Part shown: positions 28,213 through 37,557 of the stretch, piece after piece
Numbering within the stretch: the stretch's first letter is position 1
Layout of the letters: the number at the start of each line of letters is the position of its first letter
Source: Comamonas flocculans
GTDB taxonomy: Bacteria > Pseudomonadota > Gammaproteobacteria > Burkholderiales > Burkholderiaceae_C
NCBI RefSeq assembly: GCF_007954405.1
Contig: NZ_CP042344.1
Span: 868,001-932,000, forward strand
Direction of reading: 5' to 3'
DNA: 64,000 nt
Position numbers and translations under genes: made by a program
The notes under the pieces: model-generated
Seen by the model: the letters and a program-made list of their open reading frames with translations, nothing else
The model's database searches: none
Told to the model about the DNA's origin: nothing

Positions 28213-29205
28213 TTACTTGATCCAGCCCTTTTCCTTGTAGTAGCGCAGCGCGCCGTCATGCAAGGGCGCCGACAGGCCGTCCTTGATCATGCTCTCGGGG
28301 CTCAGATGGGCCAGCGCCGGATGCAGCTTCTTGAACTCGTCGAAGTTGTCGAACACCGCCTTGGTGATGGCGTACACCGTGTCGTCGGGCGTCTTGCTCG
28401 AGGCGACCACGGTCGCGAACACGCCATAGGTGTCGGTCGCCTGGGGATTGTTCGGATACAGGCCGGCAGCGATGGTGGTCTTGGCGTAGTACGGCTTTTC
28501 GGCAACCAGCTTGTCCACGGCAGCGCCCTTCAGCGAAACCAGCTTGGCGCCGCAGGTCGTCGTCGGGTCCTGGATGTTGGCACTGGGGTTGCCCACCGCG
28601 AAGACGAAGCCGTCGATCTTGCCGTCACACAGCGCCGGGCCATGCTCGTCGGCCTTGAGCTCGGAAGCCAGCGCGAAGTCGGACATCTTCCAGCCCATGG
28701 CGTCGAGCAGTTCCTCCATGGAAGCACGCGTGCCCGAGCCGGGGTTGCCTACGTTGAAACGCTTGCCCTTGAAGTCCTCGAACTTGCTGACGTTGGCTTC
28801 CTTGCGCGCCACCACGACCAGAGGTTCGGGGTGCACGGCAAACACCGCACGCAGGTCGGAAACCGCGCCGCCATCCTTGAACTGCGCCAGCCCCTTGACG
28901 GCGTTGTACTGCACGTCCGACTGGGTAAAGCCCAGATCCAGTTCACCGGCCTTGATGGCGTTCACGTTGAACACTGAGGCCGCGGTGGACTCCACCGAAC
29001 AGCGCAGGCCATTCTTGGCGCGGTCCTTGTTGACCAGGCGGCAGATCGCCCCGCCGGCCGCGTAGTACACGCCGGTGACGCCACCCGTGCCAATCGTGAC
29101 GAACTTCTGTTGCGCTGCGGCCGGGGCGCTGGCCAGTGCGGCGCAGGCCAGGGCAACGGGGGCAAGAATCTGGGTCGTGATCTTGAAGGCGGTTCGGACG
29201 TGCAT
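28213..29205 (-). CDS. TAXI family TRAP transporter solute-binding protein
   Basis: This 330-residue periplasmic receptor feeds the fused TRAP permease. A signal peptide (cut near APAAA-QQKF, about residue 31) precedes [25 protein letters not shown], the hallmark TAXI N-terminus. [18 protein letters not shown] and [18 protein letters not shown] form the binding lobe. AAGGAG stands before the start at 29205. It heads the transporter operon. The ligand is not determinable; its position beside gltIJKL and a DadA-like oxidase favours an amino or organic acid. Confidence 0.92.
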   Translation of the reverse strand: MHVRTAFKITTQILAPVALACAALASAPAAAQQKFVTIGTGGVTGVYYAAGGAICRLVNKDRAKNGLRCSVESTAASVFNVNAIKAGELDLGFTQSDVQYNAVKGLAQFKDGGAVSDLRAVFAVHPEPLVVVARKEANVSKFEDFKGKRFNVGNPGSGTRASMEELLDAMGWKMSDFALASELKADEHGPALCDGKIDGFVFAVGNPSANIQDPTTTCGAKLVSLKGAAVDKLVAEKPYYAKTTIAAGLYPNNPQATDTYGVFATVVASSKTPDDTVYAITKAVFDNFDEFKKLHPALAHLSPESMIKDGLSAPLHDGALRYYKEKGWIK

Positions 29206-29624
29206 GCAGGACTCCTTGGTGGTCGATTCAGTTGGCAAAAAGCGCTTTCCATGCCGGATGCCGCGGCTCGCCGGCAGGGCTGCCCCCCTGCCAGCAAGGC
29301 CCGGCGGCCCGCTCGGCCCGCCCGCGGGCAAGAGGCTGGTCAAGCGGCACGCGGACACCATAACGGCAGATGGCTGCAGTACCCATCGGGTTAACCAGTA
29401 ATGAGGGGGAATCGGGTCCGCAGCCGCATACCATCCGAAAAGAGTATGCATGCATGCGCGCTGCCTGCGCCATGCTTTTACGAGCCACGCCCATGCCCGT
29501 GGGTTATGCGGCGGCGCACCATGCGCCCAGGCCGCGGACACCCTGGGCGCATGATCTGCGGTCATGGATGGTGGCGCAAACGGTATTGGCACACGTTCCG
29601 CGCGCCGGCTACAGTGGGCCGGCC
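29206..29624. other. 419-base gene-free region between divergent TAXI and DadA-like genes
   Basis: No credible coding sequence is seen; the short open frames here lack ribosome sites and family resemblance. It must contain the divergent promoters. Features noted are a short palindrome TGCATGCATGC near 29446-29456 and a -10-like TACAGT at 29610. A LysR-type site (T-N11-A) for the regulator at 30865-31776 could lie here, but none stands out. Confidence 0.5.
29610..29615 (+). promoter_or_regulatory. -10-like box nine bases before the DadA-like gene
   Basis: TACAGT is followed by nine bases and the ATG at 29625, without a Shine-Dalgarno sequence. It is one of several such arrangements in the window that suggest leaderless transcripts. 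The hexamer matches TATAAT in four of six positions. Confidence 0.3.
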
Positions 29625-30917
29625 ATGACAAGCGTGCACCCCTCCCCAGCACACGTCTGCGTTCTGGGCGCAGGCATCGTCGGATTGGCGACGGCCTGGG
29701 AACTGCTGCAGGCAGGCGCGCAGGTCACGGTCGTCGACCGCGGGCCGCCCGGCGAGGGCACGAGCAGCGCCAACGGCGCCCAGTTGAGCTATGCCTACGT
29801 CCAGCCACTGGCCGACCCTGCCATCTGGGCGCAGTTGCCCCGTCTGCTGCTTGCACGCGATTCCCCGCTGAGCCTGCGCTTGCGCTTCGACCCCTGGCAA
29901 TGGGCCTGGGGCTTGCGCTTCCTCGCCGCCTGCCGCGGCCGCGTCTCGCGCCGCACCACCGTGCGGCTGCTGCAGCTTGCGGCCGAAAGCCGCGCCGCGT
30001 TCGACGCGTTCCGCCAGGGCACAGGGAGCGACTGCGATTTTTCGGCGACCGGCAAGCTGGTGCTGTACACGGGCGATACCGCCTTCGCGCATGCGCGCGA
30101 GCAGCTTGCGCTGCAGCAGTCGCTGGGCGTGCAGCAGAGCGCGGTGACGCCAGGCGAATGCGCCGCCATCGAGCCGGCGCTGGCACATTACGCGCCGCGC
30201 ATCTCGGGCGCGATCTACACGCCGGGCGAGTGTGCGATCGACTGCCATGCATTGGCGCAAAGGCTCGCCGCCCTGTTGCGCGAGCGCGGGGTGCACTTCA
30301 TCACCGGCCAGGCCGTCACGCGGCTGCAGCTGCATGGCGGGCGGGTCAGTGGCGCGCGGCTGGCAGACGGCAACGTGCAGACGGCCGACGCCTTCGTGCT
30401 GGCCCTGGGAACGGGCACGCCGGCGCTGCTGCGCCCGCTGGGCCTGGCCGTGGCGTGGCAGGTTCCGGTCTATCCGCTCAAGGGATACAGCATCACCGTG
30501 CCCGCCGGCGACGGCAGGGCCGCATCGCCGCGCGTGAACGTCACCGATGCGGCACGCAAGGTGGTCTTTGCCCGTCTCGGGCAGCACCTGCGCATTGCCG
30601 GCATGGCGGAACTCGCCGGCGAAGACTGGTCGATCGACCCGGTGCGCATCGCCTCGCTGCAGGCTGCGGCACGCGACATCTTTCCTCAGGGTGGGCGCTA
30701 CGATCAGCTTACGCCCTGGGCCGGCCTGCGTCCGGCGACGCCGCTGGGCGAGCCCGTCATCGGCCCGATCGCGGGCGCGCCCGGCAACCTTTGCCTGAAT
30801 ACCGGCCACGGAGCACTGGGCCTGACGCTGGCCTTCGGCAGCGCCCGGCGCGTGGCGCGCTTGCTTACACGCGCTCGTCCAGCATCTGCCGCAGCGTCTG
30901 CTGCATGCAGCGCGTGA
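29625..30917 (+). CDS. FAD-dependent D-amino-acid dehydrogenase-like oxidoreductase (DadA family)
   Basis: The 430-residue flavoprotein oxidises an amine or D-amino acid, passing electrons to the membrane. It has the N-terminal dinucleotide motif [15 protein letters not shown] with a following acidic end (VVDRG), then [19 protein letters not shown], which matches DadA (normally TSxANAGQ). Near the C-terminus comes [15 protein letters not shown] and [15 protein letters not shown], the FAD-closing motif. The last 53 bases overlap the tail of the convergent LysR gene, and its final alanine-rich residues appear to be an extension created by that overlap. The substrate is unknown. Confidence 0.88.
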   Translation: MTSVHPSPAHVCVLGAGIVGLATAWELLQAGAQVTVVDRGPPGEGTSSANGAQLSYAYVQPLADPAIWAQLPRLLLARDSPLSLRLRFDPWQWAWGLRFLAACRGRVSRRTTVRLLQLAAESRAAFDAFRQGTGSDCDFSATGKLVLYTGDTAFAHAREQLALQQSLGVQQSAVTPGECAAIEPALAHYAPRISGAIYTPGECAIDCHALAQRLAALLRERGVHFITGQAVTRLQLHGGRVSGARLADGNVQTADAFVLALGTGTPALLRPLGLAVAWQVPVYPLKGYSITVPAGDGRAASPRVNVTDAARKVVFARLGQHLRIAGMAELAGEDWSIDPVRIASLQAAARDIFPQGGRYDQLTPWAGLRPATPLGEPVIGPIAGAPGNLCLNTGHGALGLTLAFGSARRVARLLTRARPASAAASAACSA

Positions 30918-31776
30918 ACGTGCGCATGGCTTGGGATGGCGCCTGCACCTTCATCCGCAGCGCATGCACCGCGGTATGCAGGTCGGGGAGCAACGGCAGC
31001 ACGTCCACCCGGCCGCGGTCTGCCGACACGGCGGTGCAGGCTTCCACCAGAGCCACGCCCACTCCGTGGTGCGCCAGCGCCAACGCCACGTGATAGGTCT
31101 GCACCGAGACCACCACGTCCAGCCGCAGTTGCGCTTCATCCAAGGCCCTGCCGAGTACGCGCCCGAGCGGGTCGCCGTGGTCGATGCCGATGACCGGCAG
31201 GCCGGCCAGCTGCGCAAGCGCCACCTTGCCCGAACGCACCACCTCGTCGGGCAGCATGGCCTTGGGCGCCACGCACACCACGTCCTGTTGGACCATGGCC
31301 TCAGAGACCAGCGCCGGGTGGGCGCCCACGTTGAAGACGTAGCCCAGGTCTGCCTCTTGGAGCACCAGCGCGGCCAGGATCTGCGCGGTGTGCAGCGTCT
31401 GGTGGTGCAGCAGCACGCGCGGGTGGCGGACGCGAAAACGCTGCACCGCCCGCGGAAAGGCCTCCAGGCCCAGTCCGGGCACGGTCAGTATCCGCAACAC
31501 GCCCTGCTCGCGCCCCGCCTTGAGGTTGGCGGACAGGCGCTGCACGTCGCCCAGCTGGGCGAACAGGCGCTCCACCTGGGGGAACAGCGCCTGGGCCTCG
31601 GGCGTGGGCTGCAGGCGCCCGCCCGCACGCTGGAACAGTGCGAACCCGAGCTGCAGCTCGGCATGCTGCAGGGTGCGGCTGACCGCCGGCTGGGTGACGT
31701 TGAGCATGCGCGCGGCCCCGCTGACGCTGCCGCTGAGCATGATGGCGTGGAAGACTTCTATGTGCCGCAGGCGCAT
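30865..31776 (-). CDS. LysR family transcriptional regulator
   Basis: The 303-residue regulator has an N-terminal winged HTH (residues about 3-60, with SVSGAARMLNVTQPAVSRTLQHAE) and a periplasmic-binding-protein-like effector domain (VLRILTVPGLGLEAFPRAVQRF). It lies tail to tail with the DadA-like gene and overlaps it by 53 bases. It is a plausible regulator of that oxidase or of the TAXI-TRAP genes, but LysR proteins are usually divergent from their targets, and here the upstream side holds pyrC. A 145-base gap on that side shows nothing else. Confidence 0.92.
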   Translation of the reverse strand: MRLRHIEVFHAIMLSGSVSGAARMLNVTQPAVSRTLQHAELQLGFALFQRAGGRLQPTPEAQALFPQVERLFAQLGDVQRLSANLKAGREQGVLRILTVPGLGLEAFPRAVQRFRVRHPRVLLHHQTLHTAQILAALVLQEADLGYVFNVGAHPALVSEAMVQQDVVCVAPKAMLPDEVVRSGKVALAQLAGLPVIGIDHGDPLGRVLGRALDEAQLRLDVVVSVQTYHVALALAHHGVGVALVEACTAVSADRGRVDVLPLLPDLHTAVHALRMKVQAPSQAMRTFTRCMQQTLRQMLDERV

Positions 31777-31921
31777 GGGCTGGCATTATCGGCATCGGGG
31801 CATACGCCAGCGCCCTTGCCACGGGCCCGCGGTCCAGCCCCGAACCAGCGGGAGCCTGCAGCCGCCGTCCGGGCGCCCCCAGGCGAGCCAGGGTGGCAGC
31901 GGCCGGGACGGCAAGCGCGCA

Positions 31922-32965
31922 TCAGGCGCCAGCGGGCGGCTGCAGCCGCCAGTGCAGCGTCTCCCCGGCGCACAGCGGCTTGAGTTCACCCTCGCCGAAG
32001 GCCAGATGCTCGGGTACCGTCCAGGGCTGCCGCCGCAGCGTGATTCGTTCTTCGTTGGGCAGCAAGCCATAGAAGGCCGGCCCGTGCAGGCTGGCAAAGC
32101 CTTCGAGCCGCTCCAGCGCGCCAGCCGCCTCGAAGGCCGCGGCATACAGCTCGATGGCCGCATGGGCGGTGTAGCAGCCGGCGCAGCCGCTCGCGTGCTC
32201 CTTCAGCTGCGCCGGGTGCGGCGCGCTGTCGGTGCCGAGGAAGAACTTCGCGCTGCCGCCGGTGGCGGCCTGCACCAGCGCCTGGCGGTGCTGCTCGCGC
32301 TTGAGGATGGGCAGACAGTAGTAATGCGGGCGGATGCCGCCCGTGAAGATGGCGTTGCGGTTGTACAGCAGGTGGTGGGCCGTGATGGTGGCGGCGGTAT
32401 GCGGGCCGCTTTCGGCGACGTACTGCGCCGCCTCGCGCGTGGTGATGTGCTCGAAGACGATCTTGAGCTCGGGAAAGCGCTGGCGCAGGGGAATCAGCTG
32501 GCGCTCGATGAACACCGCCTCGCGGTCGAAGACGTCGATCTCGGGGTCGGCCACCTCGCCATGCACCAGCAGCAGCAGGCCGGCCTTCTGCATGGCTTCG
32601 AGCACCGGCTCTATCCTGCGGATGTCGGTCACGCCGGCGTCGCTGTTGGTCGTCGCGCCCGCGGGGTAGAGCTTGCAGGCGACGATGCCGCCCGCGCGCG
32701 CGCGGGCAATCTCCTGCACCGGCAGCGCATCGGTGAGATAGAGCGTCATCAGCGGTTCGAACTTCAGCTCTTGCGGCACCGCAGCCAGGATGCGCGCCTT
32801 GTAGGCCAGTGCCTGCGCGGTCGTGGTCACCGGCGGGCGCAGATTGGGCATGACGATGGCGCGGGCAAACTGCGCCGCGCTGTGCGGCACCACCGCCGCC
32901 AGCTGCGCGCCGTCGCGCAGATGCAGATGCCAGTCGTCGGGCCGGCGCAGGGTGAGGCGATCCAT
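31922..32965 (-). CDS. pyrC: dihydroorotase
   Basis: PyrC cyclises carbamoyl-aspartate to dihydroorotate in pyrimidine synthesis. The 347-residue class II enzyme has the zinc-binding HxH in [10 protein letters not shown] (residues about 11-20), the lysine that is carboxylated in [31 protein letters not shown] and FLGTDSAPH with its catalytic Asp. The ATG at 32965 overlaps the stop of the ArsC-like gene by one base (TGATG), so translation is probably coupled. This is the active dihydroorotase; the paralogue at 36195-37490 lacks the HxH. Confidence 0.97.
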   Translation of the reverse strand: MDRLTLRRPDDWHLHLRDGAQLAAVVPHSAAQFARAIVMPNLRPPVTTTAQALAYKARILAAVPQELKFEPLMTLYLTDALPVQEIARARAGGIVACKLYPAGATTNSDAGVTDIRRIEPVLEAMQKAGLLLLVHGEVADPEIDVFDREAVFIERQLIPLRQRFPELKIVFEHITTREAAQYVAESGPHTAATITAHHLLYNRNAIFTGGIRPHYYCLPILKREQHRQALVQAATGGSAKFFLGTDSAPHPAQLKEHASGCAGCYTAHAAIELYAAAFEAAGALERLEGFASLHGPAFYGLLPNEERITLRRQPWTVPEHLAFGEGELKPLCAGETLHWRLQPPAGA

Positions 32966-33312
32966 CACAGCAGCTCCAGCACGCGCTCGGGCGGGCGGCA
33001 CAGCAGCGCACCCTTGGGCGTGAGCACGATGGGGCGGTTGAGCAGCACCGGGTGGGCCAGCACCGCGGCGTAGAGCTCGTCCTCGGTGCGCGCGGGGTTG
33101 CCCAGGTCGAGCTCGGCGTACGCCGCCTCCTTGGTGCGCAGCAGCGCGCGCAGCGGCTCGCCGGTGCGCTGCACCAGTGCCTTCAGGCCCGCCAGGTCCC
33201 AGGGGTGGTGCAGGTATTCGACGATGGTGGGCTCGATGCCGCGCTCGCGCAGCAGCGCCAGCGCGCCACGCGAATTGCTGCAGCGCGGGTTGTGGTAGAT
33301 CGTGACCTTCAT
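32965..33312 (-). CDS. ArsC/Spx-family arsenate reductase-like protein
   Basis: The 115-residue thioredoxin-fold protein starts [20 protein letters not shown] with the ArsC catalytic cysteine at residue 11, followed by PTIVEYL and a closing [19 protein letters not shown], the arginine-bearing region of ArsC. It resembles the glutaredoxin-dependent arsenate reductase YfgD/ArsC group. No other arsenic genes are nearby, so detoxification is not certain. It is translationally coupled to pyrC. Confidence 0.88.
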   Translation of the reverse strand: MKVTIYHNPRCSNSRGALALLRERGIEPTIVEYLHHPWDLAGLKALVQRTGEPLRALLRTKEAAYAELDLGNPARTEDELYAAVLAHPVLLNRPIVLTPKGALLCRPPERVLELL

Positions 33313-33365
33313 GGCCTGAAGTGTAGGTTCAAGCGGCGCGCTTGCCCGCTGCCGCGGCCAGGCGC

Positions 33366-35012
33366 TCAGCCGCGGCCCGCGCGCAGCGTGCGGCTGAGCA
33401 TGATCACCGGCACCAACCCGACCAGCGCCAGTGCCAGCGAGGGCAGCGCCGCTTCGCCCAGGCGCTCGTCGCGTGCCAGCTGGTAGGCGACCACGGCCAG
33501 GGTGTCGCTGTTGAAGGGGCGCAGCACGATGGTCGCGGGCAACTCCTTCATCACATCCACGAAGACCAGCAGCGCGGCAGCGGCGGTGGAGCGCCGCAGC
33601 AGGGGCCAGTGCACGCCCGCCAGCAAGCGCAGCGGCCCCGCGCCCAGCATGCGGGCGGAATCGTCCATGCTGAGCGGAATGCGCGCATAGCCGCTTTGCA
33701 CCGCCTGCAGGCTGACCGCGCTGAAGCGCACCAGATAGGCCCAGACGATGCCGAAGGCCGTGGTGGTCACCAGCGCCGTCAGCCCCAGGCCAGGCGCCGC
33801 CAGCTGCATCCAGCCCACGGGCAGCAGGATGCCCACCACGATCACCGCACCGGGCACCGCATAGCCCAGACCCGCCAGGCGCACCACCGCACGCGTGAGC
33901 CGGCCTTGGTTGCGCCGCGCCGCATAGGCCAGCAGCAGCGCGATCGCCACGCCCAGCACCGCGGTGATCGCACCCAGGCGCACGCTGTTGCCGGCCCATT
34001 GCAGAAAGCGCGACCAGGGCAGCACCGACCAGTCGGCCGCCAGCGGCCGCAGCATGAACAGCACCGGCAGCACGAAGCCCATGAGCACCGGCAGCAGGCA
34101 CACCAGCCAGGCCAGCACGCAGTGGCGCCCGCGCAGCCATTGCGGCTGGCCGCTGCCCGCGCCCGCGCGGTTGACCGCATTGCCGACAAAGCGCATGCGC
34201 CGCTGCGCGCGCTGCTCCAGCTGCAGCAGCACGGCCACCAGCAGCAGCAGAAAGGTGGACAGCTGCGCCGCCGCCACCCGGTCGTCCATGGACAGCCAGG
34301 CCTTGTAGATGCCCACCGTGAAGGTCTGGATGCCGAAGTAGCTGGTGACGCCGAAGTCGGCCAGCGTCTCCATCAGCACCAGCGCCACGCCCGCGGCCAC
34401 CGCCGGGCGCGCCAGCGGCAGGGCCACGCTGCGCAGGCGCCGCGCGGGCGAAGCGCCCAGCAGCCGCGCCGCCTCCACCAGCTGGGCGGCGCGCTCGCCC
34501 AGGGCGGTGCGCGCCAGCAGATAGACGTAGGGGTAGAGCGCAAAGATGAAGACCCACACCGCCCCGCCCAGGCTGCGGATGTCGGGCAGCATGCGCCCCT
34601 GCAGGCCCAGGCTCTCGCGCAACCAGCTCTGCAGCGGCCCGCTGAACTGCAGAAAATCGGTATAGGCGTAGGCAATCACGTAAGCCGGCAGCGCCAGCGG
34701 CAGCAGCAGCAGCCATTCCATGTGCCGCCGGCCGGGAAAGTCGTACAGCGTCACCGCCACCGCGCCGGCGCTGCCCACCACCGCCGCGCCCACGGCAACC
34801 AGCAGCCCCAGCCACAGCGTGGTCCAGACGTACTGCGGCAGCACGGTGGCAGCCATCTCGCGCAGCACCGCGCCGGCCTGCGCGCCTTCAGGCCCCAGGG
34901 GCAACCATGCGCCGAGCAGGGCCAGCACGGGCAGCATCAATGCGCCGGCCAGCAGCAGCAGAGGCAGGCTGCGCACGGCGCTGCGCGCGCCTGCCAGGGC
35001 GTGGACGGTCAA
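33366..35012 (-). CDS. ABC transporter permease, fused two-domain Fe3+ type
   Basis: This 548-residue protein contains two binding-protein-dependent permease domains in one chain, each with an EAA loop (VEAARLLGASPARRLRSVALP in the first half; DDSARMLGAGPLRLL in the second), as in FbpB/AfuB iron permeases. About 12 hydrophobic segments are visible. The open frame starts at a TTG at 35030, but a second TTG at 35012 follows GGGAGG at ideal spacing and is the likelier start (MTVHALAGARSA). No in-frame ATG serves. It is divergent from its ATPase across a 60-base gap with a possible Fur site. No solute-binding protein gene is nearby. Confidence 0.88.
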   Translation of the reverse strand: MTVHALAGARSAVRSLPLLLLAGALMLPVLALLGAWLPLGPEGAQAGAVLREMAATVLPQYVWTTLWLGLLVAVGAAVVGSAGAVAVTLYDFPGRRHMEWLLLLPLALPAYVIAYAYTDFLQFSGPLQSWLRESLGLQGRMLPDIRSLGGAVWVFIFALYPYVYLLARTALGERAAQLVEAARLLGASPARRLRSVALPLARPAVAAGVALVLMETLADFGVTSYFGIQTFTVGIYKAWLSMDDRVAAAQLSTFLLLLVAVLLQLEQRAQRRMRFVGNAVNRAGAGSGQPQWLRGRHCVLAWLVCLLPVLMGFVLPVLFMLRPLAADWSVLPWSRFLQWAGNSVRLGAITAVLGVAIALLLAYAARRNQGRLTRAVVRLAGLGYAVPGAVIVVGILLPVGWMQLAAPGLGLTALVTTTAFGIVWAYLVRFSAVSLQAVQSGYARIPLSMDDSARMLGAGPLRLLAGVHWPLLRRSTAAAALLVFVDVMKELPATIVLRPFNSDTLAVVAYQLARDERLGEAALPSLALALVGLVPVIMLSRTLRAGRG

Positions 35013-35031
35013 TGGGCCTCCCGGTTGCAAA

Positions 35032-35046
35032 TGCGAATTATTCTAC
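35032..35046. promoter_or_regulatory. possible Fur box in the divergent permease/ATPase promoter
   Basis: TGCGAATTATTCTAC matches the 7-1-7 Fur consensus TGATAATNATTATCA at nine of fourteen arm positions and has the exact palindrome GAATTATTC at its centre. It covers the expected -35 region of the ATPase gene and lies just upstream of the divergent permease, the usual place for an iron-responsive operator. Confidence 0.4.
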
Positions 35047-35060
35047 GCACCGCACATCCC

Positions 35061-35066
35061 TAGAAT
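35061..35066 (+). promoter_or_regulatory. -10-like box six bases before the iron-type ATPase gene
   Basis: TAGAAT is followed by six bases and the ATG at 35073, and a TTATTC lies 17 bases upstream of it. Transcription would begin at the A of the start codon or one base away, which predicts a leaderless mRNA. No Shine-Dalgarno sequence is present. Confidence 0.45.
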
Positions 35067-35072
35067 CGCTGC

Positions 35073-36140
35073 ATGTTTCTTCAAGTTTCCGATTTGCAGG
35101 TGCACTACCCGGGCCAGGCGCGCCCCGCCGTGGACCATGTTTCCCTGGGCCTTGCAGCCGGAGAGATCGGGGTGCTGATCGGTCCCTCGGGCTGCGGCAA
35201 GACCACACTGCTGCGCGCGGTGGCGGGCCTGGAGCCGATTGCCGAGGGCGCCGTCCACCTCGACGGCGAGCTGGTCGGCTGCTGCGGCCTGTGCGTGCCG
35301 CCCGAGGTGCGGCGTATCGGCATGGTGTTTCAGGACTATGCGCTCTTTCCCCACCTGAACGTGGGACGCAACGTGGCCTTCGGCATCCATCAGCTGCCGC
35401 GCGCGCAGCAGCAGCGGCGCGTGGCCGAGGTGCTGGAGCTGGTGGGCCTGGCCGGCAGCGAGGCGCGTTTTCCGCATGAACTCTCGGGCGGGCAGCAGCA
35501 GCGCGTGGCGCTGGCCCGGGCGCTGGCGCCGCACCCGCGGCTGATGCTGCTCGACGAGCCGTTTTCCAACCTGGACAGCGACCTGCGCGAACGCCTGGCC
35601 CACGAGGTGCGCGCCATCCTCAAGAACGCCGGCGCCACCGCACTCTTCGTCACGCACGACCAGCTGGAGGCCTTTGCCATTGGCGACCGCATCGGCGTGC
35701 TCAGCGACGGGCAGCTGCAGCAGTGGGACAGCTCCTACGCGCTCTACCACCGCCCGGCCACGCGCTTCGTCGCCGACTTCATCGGTCACGGCGTGTTTGC
35801 GCCGGCCACGCTGGTGCAGTCGGCCCAGGGCGTGGTCGCGCACACGCCGCTGGGCGAGCTGCGCGACCTGGAGGAATGCCCCCTGCCTTCGCAGTACCCG
35901 GGCGGCGAATGCGACGTGCTGCTGCGCCCCGACGACCTGGTGCACGACGACGCGGCGCCGGTCAAGGCCAAGGTGCTGCGCAAGTCGTTTCGCGGTTCGG
36001 AGTTTCTCTATACGCTGCAGCTGGCCAATGGCCTGGTGGTGCTGGCCCACGTGCCCAGCCACCACGACCATGCGGTGGGTGAATGGATAGGCATACGCCC
36101 GCAGGTGGACCATGTGGTGACCTTCGCGCGCCAGGCCTGA
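35073..36140 (+). CDS. ABC transporter ATP-binding protein, Fe3+ type (FbpC-like)
   Basis: The 355-residue ATPase has Walker [24 protein letters not shown], the signature [15 protein letters not shown], Walker [13 protein letters not shown] and the H-loop [14 protein letters not shown]. After about residue 240 comes a TOBE-like C-terminal domain ([12 protein letters not shown]), as in iron and other CUT-type importers. Together with the divergent fused permease it would form an importer, probably for ferric ion. The missing binding protein must come from elsewhere. The pairing with iron is inferred from permease type and a Fur-like site. Confidence 0.86.
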   Translation: MFLQVSDLQVHYPGQARPAVDHVSLGLAAGEIGVLIGPSGCGKTTLLRAVAGLEPIAEGAVHLDGELVGCCGLCVPPEVRRIGMVFQDYALFPHLNVGRNVAFGIHQLPRAQQQRRVAEVLELVGLAGSEARFPHELSGGQQQRVALARALAPHPRLMLLDEPFSNLDSDLRERLAHEVRAILKNAGATALFVTHDQLEAFAIGDRIGVLSDGQLQQWDSSYALYHRPATRFVADFIGHGVFAPATLVQSAQGVVAHTPLGELRDLEECPLPSQYPGGECDVLLRPDDLVHDDAAPVKAKVLRKSFRGSEFLYTLQLANGLVVLAHVPSHHDHAVGEWIGIRPQVDHVVTFARQA

Positions 36141-36194
36141 AGCGACGCCGGGCACGCCCGCCGATCCGACGCGCCGCAGGCTGCGCCGACCCGT

Positions 36195-37490
36195 TCAGCG
36201 CCCCTCGTAGGCCACCTGGCCGCCCACGATGGTCCAGCGCACCCGCCCCGGCAGCGTCTGCCCTTCGAAGGGGGTATGCCGACCCTGGCTGACCAGCCGG
36301 GCACCCGCGACGCTCCAGCGCGCCTGCGGGTCGACGATGCACAGGTCGGCCACGCCGCCCTCCGCCAGGCGGCCCATGCTGGCCTGCAGCGTACCCAGCG
36401 CATTGCCCAGCACGCCCGCGGCCGAGCTGCCCACCACCGCGAGCGCGCGCGCCAGCGGCACCTGCTGCGTCCCGGCCCAGTGCAGCGCGACCGACAGCAG
36501 CAGCTCCAGCCCGGTGGCACCGGGCTCGGCTTCGCCGAAGGGCACCACCTTGGCGTCTTCGACGACCGGCGTGTGGTCGGACACCAGCGCGTCGATGCAA
36601 CCATCGGCCAGCGCCGCCGCCAGCGCCGCGCGGTCCGCCTCCTGGCGCAGCGGCGGCACCAGGCGCGCGCGGCTGTCGAAATAGCCTATGGCCTCGTCGG
36701 TGAACATCAGTGAATTGATGCTCACGTCGGCGCTCACCGCCAGGCCCTCGGCCCGCGCCGCGCGCAGCAGCTGCACGCCCGCACCGCTGGAGAGGCGGCA
36801 CAGGTGCACCCGGGCGCCGGTAGCGCGCACCAGGTCGAAGATGGTCTGCAGCGCGATCGTCTCGGCCGCCACGGGCACGCCGGAAAGCCCCAGGCGCGTG
36901 GCCATCGCCCCGCTGGCCGCCACGCCCTTGCCCAGGCTCAGCTCCTGCGGGCGCAGCCACACCGTGTAGCCGAAGGTGGCCGCGTACTGCAGCGCGCGCT
37001 GCAGTACCTGGTTGCTGGGCAGCGGCACGTCGGCCTGGGCAAAGCCCACGCAACCCGATTCGGTGAGCTCCACCATCTCGGTGAGCACCTCGCCCTTGAG
37101 CCCGCGGGTCAGCGCGCCCAGCGGGAACAGGCGCGACTGGTGCAGCTTTTCGGCGCGGAACTTGAGCATCTCCACCAGGCCGGGCTCGTCGAGCACCGGG
37201 TCGGTATCGGGCGGACACACCAGGCTGGTGACGCCGCCGGCCGCGGCCGCGCCCATCTCGGACTCGAGCATGCCTTCGTGCTCGTGCCCGGGCTCGCGCA
37301 GGCGCGCCGCCAGGTCCACGAGGCCGGGCAGCACCAGGCAGCCCCGGGCATCGATGATCCGGGCAGGCGTGAAGCCTTCGGGAATGCGCCCCAGGCCGAC
37401 GATGCGCCCCGCGGCCACCGCCAGACTGCAGACCTGGTCCAGACCCGTGGCCGGATCGAGCACGCGGCCGTTGTCTATGCGTAGTTTCAT
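36195..37490 (-). CDS. pyrX: dihydroorotase-like PyrX, predicted catalytically inactive
   Basis: The 431-residue class I amidohydrolase paralogue keeps the fold (LPGLVDLAARLREPG, GGVTSLVCPPDTDPVLD, SDHTPV) but the zinc-ligand HxH seen as DxHVHLREPG in active enzymes is replaced by LAARLREPG, and the later metal histidines are not evident. In Pseudomonas such a PyrX (PyrC') is a structural partner that holds aspartate transcarbamoylase in its dodecamer. Here it lies directly behind pyrB, separated only by a repeat copy, which supports the same role. The start at 37490 gives MKLRIDNGRVLDP. Confidence 0.9.
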   Translation of the reverse strand: MKLRIDNGRVLDPATGLDQVCSLAVAAGRIVGLGRIPEGFTPARIIDARGCLVLPGLVDLAARLREPGHEHEGMLESEMGAAAAGGVTSLVCPPDTDPVLDEPGLVEMLKFRAEKLHQSRLFPLGALTRGLKGEVLTEMVELTESGCVGFAQADVPLPSNQVLQRALQYAATFGYTVWLRPQELSLGKGVAASGAMATRLGLSGVPVAAETIALQTIFDLVRATGARVHLCRLSSGAGVQLLRAARAEGLAVSADVSINSLMFTDEAIGYFDSRARLVPPLRQEADRAALAAALADGCIDALVSDHTPVVEDAKVVPFGEAEPGATGLELLLSVALHWAGTQQVPLARALAVVGSSAAGVLGNALGTLQASMGRLAEGGVADLCIVDPQARWSVAGARLVSQGRHTPFEGQTLPGRVRWTIVGGQVAYEGR

Positions 37491-37498
37491 GGTTTCAA

Positions 37499-37551
37499 GC
37501 AAAAACAGGCTCTAGCGCTTGTGCAGCAAGCGCTGACAGCTATCAAAACAA
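37499..37551 (+). repeat. dispersed palindromic repeat, copy E, between pyrB and pyrX
   Basis: This is the cleanest copy: AAAAACAGGCTCTAG, then arms AGCGCTTG and CAAGCGCT around TGCAG, then GACAGCTATCAAAAC. The eight-base arms are perfectly complementary. It sits in the 67-base gap of an otherwise tightly packed operon, where it could tune pyrX expression or mRNA stability. Confidence 0.8.
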
Positions 37552-37557
37552 GAGGGC

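Noticed and set aside
29446..29456. TGCATGCATGC palindrome as a regulator site
   Set aside because: It is a simple tandem of ATGC with no partner site or regulator known to prefer it.
29401..29628. 75-codon open frame in the gap before the DadA-like gene
   Set aside because: It lacks a ribosome site and homology and overlaps the promoter region; it looks random.
36141..36194. Possible terminator between the convergent iron-type ATPase and pyrX
   Set aside because: The 54 bases are GC-rich with partial self-pairing but no T run on either strand.
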